Shown here piece after piece: positions 18,030 through 26,961 of a stretch of 38,556 nt of DNA; the stretch's first letter is position 1; each line of letters starts with the position of its first letter. The notes below the pieces were generated by a model, which searched no databases, was not told the DNA's origin, and saw only the letters and a program-made list of their open reading frames with translations. The translations under genes and the position numbers were made by a program. Source of the stretch: a marine gamma proteobacterium HTCC2080 (GTDB lineage: Bacteria; Pseudomonadota; Gammaproteobacteria; Pseudomonadales; Halieaceae); NCBI GenBank assembly GCA_000169115.1, contig AAVV01000019.1:1-38556 (forward strand), read 5' to 3'.

Positions 18030-19244
18030 TTATAAATCTGGCGTCCCGTAGATCGGTAAAGGTGCCGCTCTCAGTCGAACCCAAAGCACCGCCAATAACA
18101 AAACGGGGAACATCGTACAGACCACGACCATTTCCCAGCCCAAATACTCGAGGACTGCCCCAGCGGCAAAGCTTGCAATCGCCGCACTGCCAAACACCGC
18201 GGTATCGTTATAACCTTGCAGTTGAAGCTGCGAATCGGGATGGGCACTCTGAACCAGAAGCGTTGTGCCCCCGACGAACAGAAAGTTCCATCCCGCGCCA
18301 AGCAGAACCATCGCCAGCCCATAGTGCAGTACCGTTTGCCCGGCCAAGGCCGCGGCCATAGTAGCCGCAAAAATAGTGAGGCCTCCCGCAAGCAAAGATC
18401 GAGCACCAAAACGAGCGATCAGCCAGCCAGACACTAACGATGGTAGATACATAGCCAATACATGGGCCCGAACCACGCTAGCAGTGTCGCTCAGGCTGTG
18501 ACCCGCCATGACATGCATCGAAACCGGTGTTGCTGTCATAACGAATGTCATCACCCCTTGGCCTACAACCCCTGCGGCTATGGCAAGCCAAGCCAGTGGC
18601 GGAATGGTGCTCAAGCTGACATTAACAGTCTGGGCAGAGGCATCAGCCGTGTGTCCCTTGCCCCGGAGTGATAATTGGCTCAAAAGAAAAGCGGCCAGCA
18701 CAAAGAGCACCGCGGCACCTACTAGCGCGCCAACAAAACCGCCCTCAGGACGAATTTGCTCGCTTCGAGCCACTAACTCAGGCCCGACAATAGCACCGCC
18801 CACACTACCAAGAAGTAGTAACGACACGGCAGACCCCGCCTGCTTTGGTGTCACAGTTTCCGTTGCCGCAAAACGAAACTGCTGGCTAAATGCCAAGCTG
18901 ATGCCTAAGGTGCCAGTGCCCGCACAATACAAACTGAAGGAACTCAGTGTGAGGCCCCAGTAACCTAGGCCACATGAAAGCACTGCCATCAGCGCGGCAC
19001 TCACAAATCCCGCACGCCGCCCTAAGTGACGCATAAATTGTGCAGCAGGGAACGCTGCAAGCGCAGTACCCAACACCATGAACGATACAGGGAGCGTTGC
19101 GAGGGCTGAATTGGGCGCTAGACGCGATCCAACAATACCCGCCATTGTGACGGTCATAGCCCCCGCAGAAACAAAGATAATCTGGCTGCAGAGCAACAGC
19201 ACCAAATCTCGGTTCAGCAAGCCCCCTCTCAGTTCCGCCTTCAT
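18030..19244 (-). CDS. MFS transporter
   Basis: A 404-residue inner-membrane protein with about twelve hydrophobic segments and an MFS-like loop (RHLGRRAGFV) between helices 2 and 3. It begins at ATG 19244 with a weak ribosome site. The subfamily and direction of transport are not recognisable. It lies upstream of the TonB receptor on the same strand, but the 446-bp gap with putative control sites argues for separate transcription. Confidence 0.78.
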   Translation of the reverse strand: MKAELRGGLLNRDLVLLLCSQIIFVSAGAMTVTMAGIVGSRLAPNSALATLPVSFMVLGTALAAFPAAQFMRHLGRRAGFVSAALMAVLSCGLGYWGLTLSSFSLYCAGTGTLGISLAFSQQFRFAATETVTPKQAGSAVSLLLLGSVGGAIVGPELVARSEQIRPEGGFVGALVGAAVLFVLAAFLLSQLSLRGKGHTADASAQTVNVSLSTIPPLAWLAIAAGVVGQGVMTFVMTATPVSMHVMAGHSLSDTASVVRAHVLAMYLPSLVSGWLIARFGARSLLAGGLTIFAATMAAALAGQTVLHYGLAMVLLGAGWNFLFVGGTTLLVQSAHPDSQLQLQGYNDTAVFGSAAIASFAAGAVLEYLGWEMVVVCTMFPVLLLAVLWVRLRAAPLPIYGTPDL

Positions 19245-19362
19245 GCTCTGGGCAGCTCAGAGTTACATCGTAAAAAAGTCATCGCATATCTCTCTCGCAC
19301 AGCGTCGGAGTATCACGGCCCACTCACTGGAAATTGCCATGGCCTGAGTTTCTGCAGTGAAA

Positions 19363-19381
19363 CCACCAACTGCAGTGGTGG
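19363..19381 (-). terminator. Possible hairpin terminator after the hybrid kinase gene
   Basis: CCACCA and TGGTGG form a 6-bp stem around a 7-nt loop, starting about 31 nt after the kinase stop. On the minus strand only TTTCAC follows, so it is a weak rho-independent candidate. Confidence 0.35.
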
Positions 19382-19411
19382 ATCGTGCCACTGCTTGCAC
19401 ATGTCGGTTCG

Positions 19412-21235
19412 TTAGGCGTCTAAGCGCTCTCGGATACTGCGTAACTCTTCCGTGAACGTTTCAATTTGTATGGGCTTGGTAAGATAGTAATCGCAGCCCG
19501 CGTCCAAGCAGCGGTCAATATCGTCTGCGAGGGCGAAGGCGGTCAATGCCACAACCGGAATATCCGGCCGAACAGCTTTGATATGTCCAGTGGCTTCATA
19601 GCCATCCATAATGGGCATCTGCATGTCCATCAGCACCAGATCGGGTGGTGCACCTGAAGCATTCTGCTCCTCAAAGCAACGCAATCCCTCAAGGCCGTTA
19701 ACGCACTGAGTCATTGTCGCTCCCGCAGCATTAAGTACCACCTCCAACAAAGTCGCTATGGACGCACTATCCTCGCAAACTAAAACCCGCAAGCCTTGCA
19801 ATTGTTTTGTGCCAGGGACGTAGGGCGCTGTTGAAAGCTTAGACGGGCCAACCGCAAATGGATTGGCCTGATGATGCTCAGACCAGTGGCTGCCAGCTGG
19901 TATTTCAACAGGTAGCGTCAAAGTAAACTTCGAGCCCTTGCCCAGAGTTGAAGCTACTACGATGTCGCCCTCTAAGGCTGCGGCAATCTGACGCGATAGC
20001 GCCAACCCCAGCCCAGTACCTTCAATACCGGCCCTATGGTGGGTATCGTGTACTCGACTGAATGGTAAAAACAGGTTTTCCATCTGACCTGAGTCAATGC
20101 CAATCCCGGTATCTAGCACCTCCACAGACAGTATTGCCTTGGCGCCTCGATTTTCTGCCGAAAGGGTCACTTTAATAGAACCCCGTTCCGTATATTTAAT
20201 CGCATTGCTTAAGAGATTAACGATGATCTCTCTGAACTTAAGACTGTCAGTAATAATGGCACTGGGTAACGCACCGCTGACAACGGTCTCTAAGCCCACG
20301 TTTTTGCTGTCTGCGCGTACCCTCAAATTTTCAACGGCAGCAGTTACCGCGGAGAGCAGATTTATAGATTCAAATTTCAGTGACATCTCTCCAGCCTCCA
20401 CTGCAGACATGTCGAGGACGTTACCAATAAGGTCTTGGAGGTAGCGCGCATTTTGAGTGAGCTGGCCCCGCCACTGCTCTTGCTGCTCGGGATCCTTCAC
20501 GCCTTTAGCTAATAGATCGGCAAAGCCAACGATAGCGGTCATTGGCGTTCGTATCTCATGGCTCATGTTGGCAAGAAAATTCGTTTTGGCCACCGAAGCC
20601 GCTTCCGCAGCTAAGCGCGCCTCCCGAAGTTCCTCGGTCTGCATTTCCAGCGCTTGGCGCGCCTCCTCAAGGTGTACGACGGTTTTTTCCAAACGATCCA
20701 TCGTCAGTGCAGTATCAATACGTGTCGAAGCTAAGGAGGCTATGGTTGTGAATAGACGAACATCCTCATCGGTAAAAAATTTGGCCGCGTGATGCTCTGA
20801 ATCAAGAACTCCTATAATTCTACCGTCATGACTGATCGGTACCGCGAGTTCAGATAAGCGAAAATCGTCATCTTCAATATAACGCGGATCAAGGCGCGCA
20901 TCATCGATGCGCTGTACTTCGCCCGTTTGTGCTACGTGACCGACAATACCTTGGCCAACTGGAATGGTTATTTCGTTGAATATTTCCCGGTCCACGGGAT
21001 TTTTGGGACCGTGCGCTGCAACTTGCTTCAGCATCAATCCGTCATCAGCTATCAGGTACACCACACAATCTTCGAAACCTAATTCAGCAATCGCTGTTTT
21101 CGCGATATTCCAAACAATATCCTCTAGCTTGGCCAGACTGGATTGGCGCAGGGTGAATTGGTGAAGAATATCTAGATAGCGATTTCTGGCGATTTCGTCA
21201 GCAGATTCCCGCACTCTGTCAGGGTCTTCCTTCAT
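19412..21235 (-). CDS. Soluble GAF-domain hybrid sensor histidine kinase
   Basis: A 607-residue cytosolic sensor with no membrane helix. In order: a GAF domain (~25-180), a coiled coil (~180-215), a HisKA dimerisation domain with phospho-acceptor His226 in NMSHEIRTPM, an ATP-binding domain with N-box Asn340/Asn344, DTGIGI (375-380) and GTGLGL (406-411), then a receiver domain with the acidic pair Glu488/Asp489, phospho-acceptor Asp537 and Lys587 (LTKP). All catalytic residues are present. GAF domains bind small ligands or haem-like cofactors, so the signal is probably intracellular. No partner regulator is adjacent, so it is an orphan hybrid kinase. Its ATG has no good ribosome site but overlaps the stop of a small ORF by 4 bp, which may provide translational coupling. 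Confidence 0.92.
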   Translation of the reverse strand: MKEDPDRVRESADEIARNRYLDILHQFTLRQSSLAKLEDIVWNIAKTAIAELGFEDCVVYLIADDGLMLKQVAAHGPKNPVDREIFNEITIPVGQGIVGHVAQTGEVQRIDDARLDPRYIEDDDFRLSELAVPISHDGRIIGVLDSEHHAAKFFTDEDVRLFTTIASLASTRIDTALTMDRLEKTVVHLEEARQALEMQTEELREARLAAEAASVAKTNFLANMSHEIRTPMTAIVGFADLLAKGVKDPEQQEQWRGQLTQNARYLQDLIGNVLDMSAVEAGEMSLKFESINLLSAVTAAVENLRVRADSKNVGLETVVSGALPSAIITDSLKFREIIVNLLSNAIKYTERGSIKVTLSAENRGAKAILSVEVLDTGIGIDSGQMENLFLPFSRVHDTHHRAGIEGTGLGLALSRQIAAALEGDIVVASTLGKGSKFTLTLPVEIPAGSHWSEHHQANPFAVGPSKLSTAPYVPGTKQLQGLRVLVCEDSASIATLLEVVLNAAGATMTQCVNGLEGLRCFEEQNASGAPPDLVLMDMQMPIMDGYEATGHIKAVRPDIPVVALTAFALADDIDRCLDAGCDYYLTKPIQIETFTEELRSIRERLDA

Positions 21236-21405
21236 GTAGAGCCGACTCTTTCATCGCTACTTTTCGGGTTAGTCCACCCATCGGCCAACACCAAAAAGCC
21301 AAAAGTGGTCGGCAGTACCAGCCCCTTAATCGCGCCTAACTGTACTGCTTTCATGATGCCAACGCTGCTGCATCTACCGCCGAGAAAAGCGGGGCAGGAG
21401 TACAC
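21232..21405 (-). CDS. Putative 57-residue small protein coupled to the hybrid kinase
   Basis: GTG at 21405 is preceded by AAGGA (21416-21412) with a 6-nt spacer, a better ribosome site than the kinase itself has. The frame runs 57 codons to a TGA at 21234-21232, overlapping the kinase ATG by 4 bp (ATGA). The product has an N-terminal stretch with two cysteines and a central hydrophobic segment, AIKGLVLPTTFGFLVLADG, possibly a short membrane or amphipathic helix, then a polar tail. I recognise no family. It could be an input partner of the kinase or a coupling leader peptide. It could also be chance, given the short length. Confidence 0.4.
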   Translation of the reverse strand: MYSCPAFLGGRCSSVGIMKAVQLGAIKGLVLPTTFGFLVLADGWTNPKSSDERVGST

Positions 21406-21549
21406 AGTTTGTCCTTTCTAAAACAGGCCACAATCGCTAGCTCGCAACTCTTTAACCTCTAATTTTTGAATATTTAACCATCTCACGCTTTAGCAGCCCA
21501 AAGCTCAGGGTAAAACTAATGGTGGACCCACATTAAAGTAACCCGATGT

Positions 21550-22800
21550 TCAGCGGCCATCAATCACAGCCTGAATCAGTGGAATTATCGTTTTTCGAAC
21601 CAAAGCAACAGGGGCTCCTGCATCGTCTCTTGAGTAATCATCAATGGCAACGTAACCCCCAATACCACGCTCCACGTCAATAAAGCTTATGGCGCCAAAG
21701 GCCCCAGGATCGTCATACACACCGGGGTTGTCAGAAGAGATCCACCAACCCATGCCATAAGGCGTGGGATTTATTGATACAACACCACCTCGATCCACCC
21801 GCATACGATCAAGTGCCGCCTGACTTAGGACTTGCTGATCGCCACAAAAGCCGCCGTTTAAATGAACCTGAAGTAACTTAGCGTAATCTGCCAGATTGGT
21901 TATGGCGCCGCCGCCAATATGAGGGTTGCTTTGCCCCGGCAGGCTTTCAACCGTGCCGTTGAAGCTGGTGCCGCCTAAATTAAGCTCCTGCCAGGGATTG
22001 CCAAAAGTAAACACCTCGAGGTCGCAAGGTGCTCCAAGGTATTCATCGACAAGCTGATTCCACGTGGCGTTGGCCGCTATCGCGGCCGTGACACCCGCGG
22101 CTTGCCATTGGCTGCCACCGTAGTCAAAGCTGTCCCCTGCCGATTGACTGCCCGCGAGCTCATTGGTTAACAACTGCTGACCGCAGGCCTCAAATTCGAC
22201 AAAGTCAGACGCCGCAAACGTGCAAAGATGATTGAGGTCCTCCAGCGTCTGCCCAAATGGGTTTCCGTAACTATTGATTGCTGAAAGGCCCGGCATACCT
22301 GTGGTGTTGCTAACCATTTGAACAATAGTTCGGTCGGTATAAACACCCTCGTAGGGCAGCATAGTACTCACCGGCTGGTCTACAGAAAACGAGACGCTAG
22401 AATCTTCATCAAGCGCCAGAAGGGTCATTACCGCAGGTACTTTACTGGTCGAGGCCAACATCACCACGAGATCTTCGGTATGGTCTCCAAAAGTCTCGGT
22501 ATGTAATGTCCCGCCAGCATCAACCACAACGTAGCTGATGCCATCAAAAACCGAACTGGCATCGAGAAAGGACACAAAAGCGCCGTCGACCTCAGAAAAA
22601 TCGAGCCCCGCTATGGGCGGCTGCTCTTCACTTGGCTCATCTTGCACAACAACGCGTAAACTTTGCACCTGACTGAGGAGGGCAGAAAAAAAACTGCTGG
22701 CGGCTGATGCCGAATTTGCCATTGCCAGCATTGAGACAATAAGTGCGCAAAAACTACGCCGAATTAGCCGAGTTCGACCCCTGAGAACCATCCCTCTCAC
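21550..22800 (-). CDS. Exported beta-lactamase-fold serine hydrolase
   Basis: A 416-residue protein of the class C beta-lactamase/esterase/D-peptidase family, with a signal peptide (cleavage near residue 33, NSASA), so periplasmic or outer. The catalytic SxxK motif is Ser117-Thr-Ser-Lys120. A candidate for the second motif is Tyr227 in DYGGSQW, which lacks the usual Asn. The family also includes esterases and transacylases, and resistance is only one possible role. The segment GGGAITNLADYAKLL is also typical. The ATG at 22800 or the one three codons later may be the start. It is a single gene; 144 bp of apparently empty sequence lie between its stop and the small ORF downstream. Confidence 0.82.
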   Translation of the reverse strand: MRGMVLRGRTRLIRRSFCALIVSMLAMANSASAASSFFSALLSQVQSLRVVVQDEPSEEQPPIAGLDFSEVDGAFVSFLDASSVFDGISYVVVDAGGTLHTETFGDHTEDLVVMLASTSKVPAVMTLLALDEDSSVSFSVDQPVSTMLPYEGVYTDRTIVQMVSNTTGMPGLSAINSYGNPFGQTLEDLNHLCTFAASDFVEFEACGQQLLTNELAGSQSAGDSFDYGGSQWQAAGVTAAIAANATWNQLVDEYLGAPCDLEVFTFGNPWQELNLGGTSFNGTVESLPGQSNPHIGGGAITNLADYAKLLQVHLNGGFCGDQQVLSQAALDRMRVDRGGVVSINPTPYGMGWWISSDNPGVYDDPGAFGAISFIDVERGIGGYVAIDDYSRDDAGAPVALVRKTIIPLIQAVIDGR

Positions 22801-22856
22801 TCCCTACAGTTTGATTGATAAAAGGTTTTGAATGTCTACGCGACGGTTACAGGCCT

Positions 22857-24182
22857 TTAATCAGGGGCTGCTGCCAAATCTTCGCGAACATATCGAGCTG
22901 CCATCACGTAGTGAAAGCAAGACCAACAGATCGCCAGGGGTACTAAAATCAATAGCGCGTACCGCAAAGACTCCACACCAAAGCTGGGCTGAAGTAGGTC
23001 ACTGAGCAAGCCCACCGAGGAGGGGCCGGCACCCAGACCAATGATGTTAAGGATGAAGAACAAAATTGCCGAGGCAAGGGCGCGCATTTTTAAGCCCACT
23101 AAACCGTGAACGGTGGCAATGGTTGCGCCCAAATAAGCGTTGGCTAGTACACCAGGCACAACAAGCATCATCAACGCAAAATAAGGATCAGATGTTAAAT
23201 AAATACCAAACTGAAACGGAAAAGAGATCAAGCAGGCCACCGCCGGCATCCACATGTACCAGCGCTTATCGCGTTTACCCAGTCGGTCAGCAATAACGCC
23301 AGAGCCAAACACGCCGATAGCACCACCAACACCAATAACCAGTGCTAACCAAGTGCCCAGCTCACCGGTGGGCATTTGGTAACTGCGAATCATATAAGAC
23401 GCCACCCAGTTAGCAACGCTATAGCCCGCGAAGGCATTCATAGCTGCACCCATGGCCATATGGCGAAAAGAGCGGCGCTGCCATAGCAACGCAATAACGG
23501 TTTTTATCGGAACGTTGCCCGCTTGAACTTTGCGCTTTTCATTGAGTCCTCGAATTGGCTCTGCCATGGTGAAACGCACCAGTAGTGCGAGTAGCACACC
23601 GGGAACCCCCACAATCAAAAACGCCACCCGCCACCCGAAATATTCGTTAAGCCAACCGCCAAACAAAAAGCCAAACAAAATACCGAAACTGACCCCCGAA
23701 GAGTAAAACCCCAGCGCGCCGGCCCTAGACTCGGGGGGAAAAATGTCTGAAATCATCGAGTGGGATGGCGGGCTGCCACCGGCCTCACCAACACCAACGC
23801 CAATTCTAGCGAGTAACAGCTGCCAGTAGTTTTGAGCGAAACCGCTAATGGCGGTCATAAAACTCCAGATAAACAGCGATAACGAAACAATATTGCGACG
23901 ATTACTGCGATCAGCCCAGCTTGCGATAGGCAGCCCCGCTGTTACATAAAACACTGCAAAGGCAAATCCGGTTAACAAACCCAACTGTGCATCACTGAGC
24001 AACAAATCCGCCTTGATGGATTCCTGCAGAATGGCCAAAAGCTGACGGTCGATAAAATTAAAGCTGTAAACCACCGTCAAGGTACCCAACGCGTAGTAGG
24101 CCGCTTTGGGGGTTTGGTAAGGGTTGTGTTCACTGCTGAGCTGGTGACTACCTGAAGTGTCGCGGGCTGGAGCATCTGCCAT
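22857..24182 (-). CDS. Spinster-like MFS transporter
   Basis: A 441-residue inner-membrane carrier with about twelve helices. DRQLLAIL in helix 1, the loop DRSNRRNIV between helices 2 and 3, and the conserved stretch RIGVGVGEAGGSPPSHSMISD are typical of bacterial spinster-type (Spns) MFS proteins, which are frequent in marine Proteobacteria and Sphingomonads. The substrate is unknown; lipids and organic acids are known for relatives. It is divergent from the DmdA-like gene, with 192 bp between the starts, and may carry that enzyme's substrate or product. Confidence 0.85.
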   Translation of the reverse strand: MADAPARDTSGSHQLSSEHNPYQTPKAAYYALGTLTVVYSFNFIDRQLLAILQESIKADLLLSDAQLGLLTGFAFAVFYVTAGLPIASWADRSNRRNIVSLSLFIWSFMTAISGFAQNYWQLLLARIGVGVGEAGGSPPSHSMISDIFPPESRAGALGFYSSGVSFGILFGFLFGGWLNEYFGWRVAFLIVGVPGVLLALLVRFTMAEPIRGLNEKRKVQAGNVPIKTVIALLWQRRSFRHMAMGAAMNAFAGYSVANWVASYMIRSYQMPTGELGTWLALVIGVGGAIGVFGSGVIADRLGKRDKRWYMWMPAVACLISFPFQFGIYLTSDPYFALMMLVVPGVLANAYLGATIATVHGLVGLKMRALASAILFFILNIIGLGAGPSSVGLLSDLLQPSFGVESLRYALLILVPLAICWSCFHYVMAARYVREDLAAAPD

Positions 24183-24374
24183 AAAGTATCCCGTACTTAG
24201 CTGGGTGCCCTGGACCCGAGAGGATCCAAAACACGTTGATTTTTATTGTCTATACCTAGTGCCTAAAAGTGGTATTTTTTACTTATCTGCAGTTCAAAAT
24301 TCGATCGACAAAACGACCTGACGCAGATCACTATCCGCCAAATAAAAATCAAGATGCAGGCGGAGTACCTTACG

Positions 24375-25523
24375 ATGAAAGCAGCCGGAAACCCACCCCT
24401 GATTACATTGGGGCCACGAGTCAGAAAATCTCCTTTTTACGATGCGACTGTTGCAGCTGGGGCTGGCGTGTTTACGATTTACAACCACATGTATATGCCC
24501 TCCAGCTATGGCGATACGCTGTCGGAATACTGGTCGATTGTTGAGGGCGTCAGTCTCTGGGATGTCTCTGCTGAGCGGCAAATTGAAATCAGCGGCCCTG
24601 ACGCCGCGGCCTTTACCCAGCTTTTAACCCCTAGAGATGTAGAAAATTGTCCGGTGGGTCGTTGCCGCTACGTCATCTTCCTCGACGAAAATGCCGGCAT
24701 CGTCAACGACGCGGTCTTGTTTCGCTTGGAGGAAAATCGATTTTGGCTATCGCCGGGAGATGGGGACGTCCTGCTGTGGGCCAAGGCGGCGGCCGCAATG
24801 AGCACCTTAGATGTCACTGTGCACGAGCCCGATGCATCGCCACTGCAGCTCCAAGGCCCACTGGCCCCCCGAGTCGCACATAAATTATTTGGTGATATCG
24901 CCACCGAGTTGGGTTACTACCAATTTCGTGAGGTGACCTTACAGGGTATTCCCTTGGTCCTCAGCCGAACCGGGTGGAGCGGTGAGTTGGGGTATGAGCT
25001 GATTTTGCAAGATGCACAGCGGGGCACCGAACTTTGGGATTTGTGCATGGCAGCGGGCGCAGAGTTTAACATTAGACCAGCCTGCCCTTCGTTAGCGCGC
25101 AGCATGGAAGGAGGGCTTCTATCCTACTGCTCCGATATCACCATCGCCGACAACCCCTTCACCATAGGCATGGATAGACTGCTCGATATCGATAAACCCT
25201 ATGACTACATTGGCAAGGCGGCACTGCAAAAAATAGCGAAGGAAGGCACACCGCGAAAGCTAGTAGGGGCCAATTTTATGGGTGAGCCCGTGCGACCTAA
25301 CGAGCATATGTTACCCGTGAGCGCGGCAGGACACATTGCAGGCCACTTAACGCGATGCGTTTATTCACCGCGGTTGGAGCACAATATAGCCCTCGTCAAT
25401 CTGCCCACTGAATATGCCAAGCCGGGTACGGCTATTGAACTGCACCTGCCTGAGGGTATGCGCCAAGCTGAAGTCGTCGCTTTGCCGTGGTTCCCCGCGG
25501 AGAAGAAAATACCGACTTGGTAA
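24375..25523 (+). CDS. DmdA-like GcvT-family protein (tetrahydrofolate-dependent demethylase type)
   Basis: A 382-residue protein of the GcvT/DmdA fold. Features closer to DMSP demethylase (DmdA) than to GcvT include IYNHMYMP near the N-terminus, LWDVSAERQIEISGPDA, NDAVLFRLEENRFWLS, SPLQLQGP, RTGWSGELGYEL and the SMEGGLLSYCSD segment. DmdA moves a methyl group from dimethylsulfoniopropionate to tetrahydrofolate, but this family also has members of unknown or other demethylase function, so the substrate is unproven. The ATG at 24375 has GGAG at 24362-24365, 9 nt before it; the earlier ATG at 24354 does not. A P1 peptidase follows 122 bp later on the same strand. Confidence 0.78.
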   Translation: MKAAGNPPLITLGPRVRKSPFYDATVAAGAGVFTIYNHMYMPSSYGDTLSEYWSIVEGVSLWDVSAERQIEISGPDAAAFTQLLTPRDVENCPVGRCRYVIFLDENAGIVNDAVLFRLEENRFWLSPGDGDVLLWAKAAAAMSTLDVTVHEPDASPLQLQGPLAPRVAHKLFGDIATELGYYQFREVTLQGIPLVLSRTGWSGELGYELILQDAQRGTELWDLCMAAGAEFNIRPACPSLARSMEGGLLSYCSDITIADNPFTIGMDRLLDIDKPYDYIGKAALQKIAKEGTPRKLVGANFMGEPVRPNEHMLPVSAAGHIAGHLTRCVYSPRLEHNIALVNLPTEYAKPGTAIELHLPEGMRQAEVVALPWFPAEKKIPTW

Positions 25524-25645
25524 GGAAGGCCGAATTCCCGTCGCGGCGCAAAAATGGGTGGCTTTCCTGGCATGAGGTCAGGGCTTTACGCCAGCGCATC
25601 TGGTACCTTCACCTGAAGACATTTTTTCAGGAAGAGGACTCCGTT

Positions 25646-26872
25646 ATGCCAAGGCAATCTACCAAGCGGCAACTGTGCTTCTACGCGAGCCTACCGGTAT
25701 TCCTTTGGATTCTGGGCTTAGCCAACCCGCTTTCAGCAGAGCCCGACCGAGCCCGAGCCCTGGGCATTCCTTTTGCTGGCAAAACTGGACCGCTCAATGG
25801 CATTACCGATGTGCTGGGCGTCGAGGTAGGTCACAAAACGCTGATATCTGGAGAAGGCCCGTTGGTGCGCGGTGTGGGTCCCATTCGTACGGGAGTCACC
25901 GTTATTCACCCCCGGGGAAAAGTCAGTACCGAAGGCGTTTACGGCGGCTGGTTTACCCTCAACGCGTCAGGGGAAATGACCGGCACTACGTGGCTTGAAG
26001 AACGCGGTTTAATCGATGGCCCCATAGGGATCACCAATACCCACAGTGTGGGCATAGTGCGAGATGCCTTCGTAGGCTGGATGGTGGATCAAAAATGGCC
26101 CGCACTTTGGCACGCGCCGATCGTCGCGGAAACTTATGACGGTGCACTGAATGACATTAACGGCCAACACGTAAAACGCCCTCATGTGTACAGCGCACTT
26201 GAACAGGCCACCGCTGGGCCGGTGACCGAAGGCGCCGTGGGTGGCGGCACCGGCATGGTTTGCAACGGATTCAAGGGCGGCATAGGCACCGCTTCTCGTA
26301 TCGTATCAGTGGCAGATCAGTCGTATGTAGTTGGTGTTCTGGTGCAGTGTAATTACAACTGGGGCGGGAAGAGTCTGCGTCTGGGTGATCAGTGGGTCTC
26401 TGAAAAACTACCCGTGGGCGAGCATTGCTACACCGACCCCAGTATAGCCCCCCAAAACCCCTGGTTCCCTTATTGCAGTGGTGCTGAACTCGATAAAGAC
26501 AGTCCCACTCGAGACGGGTCAATTATCGTTGTAGTAGCAACCGATGCACCGATATTGCCTCACCAGTTAAATCGATTAGCAAAGCGACCAGCACTAGCCC
26601 TGGGACGACTCGGTGCTATTAGCAACCCGGGGTCCGGTGATATTTTTCTCGCTTTTTCGACGGGCAATGCCGGAGCAATAAATGAGGATCAATTTAACAA
26701 GGTTGAGCAATTTCCCAACAACGCACTCGACACATTATTTCGTGGAACGGTTCAAGCTACGGAAGAGGCCATCGTCAACGCCATGGTTGCAGCAGACACT
26801 GTGACGGGAGCTGATGGACTCAGAGTACACAGGTTGCCCCACGACGAGGTTCGCGAGCTGTTCTCCCAATAA
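25646..26872 (+). CDS. Exported P1-family (DmpA-type) aminopeptidase
   Basis: A 408-residue self-processing hydrolase of the DmpA/BapA family, with a signal peptide (LCFYASLPVFLWILGLANPLSAEP), so periplasmic. Family members cleave N-terminal D-, L- or beta-amino acyl groups after autocleavage into two chains. The family block FKGGIGTASR, holding the cleavage site and nucleophile region, is present, as are ITDVLGVEVGHKT, RTGVTVI, ITNTHSVGIVRDA and SGDIFLAFSTGN. The ATG at 25646 has GAGGA 7 nt upstream. The frame is open to 25487 and overlaps the previous gene, but that extension is not family-like. It is probably co-transcribed with the DmdA-like gene. Confidence 0.88.
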   Translation: MPRQSTKRQLCFYASLPVFLWILGLANPLSAEPDRARALGIPFAGKTGPLNGITDVLGVEVGHKTLISGEGPLVRGVGPIRTGVTVIHPRGKVSTEGVYGGWFTLNASGEMTGTTWLEERGLIDGPIGITNTHSVGIVRDAFVGWMVDQKWPALWHAPIVAETYDGALNDINGQHVKRPHVYSALEQATAGPVTEGAVGGGTGMVCNGFKGGIGTASRIVSVADQSYVVGVLVQCNYNWGGKSLRLGDQWVSEKLPVGEHCYTDPSIAPQNPWFPYCSGAELDKDSPTRDGSIIVVVATDAPILPHQLNRLAKRPALALGRLGAISNPGSGDIFLAFSTGNAGAINEDQFNKVEQFPNNALDTLFRGTVQATEEAIVNAMVAADTVTGADGLRVHRLPHDEVRELFSQ

Positions 26873-26961
26873 ATAGCCATTGAACTCGGAATCCTATCAG
26901 CCCTTCTCGCAGCTCACCAAACTCACTAAATCAAAGTTTAGGGCTACAGGACATTGCAGCG

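Noticed and set aside
17927-18361. Rightward 144-codon frame after the TonB receptor leader
   Set aside because: Most of it is antisense to a clear MFS gene and its product resembles no protein family.
24375-25523. Firm call as dmdA (DMSP demethylase)
   Set aside because: Similar stretches are present, but substrate residues could not be checked by alignment, and DmdA-like paralogues with other roles exist.
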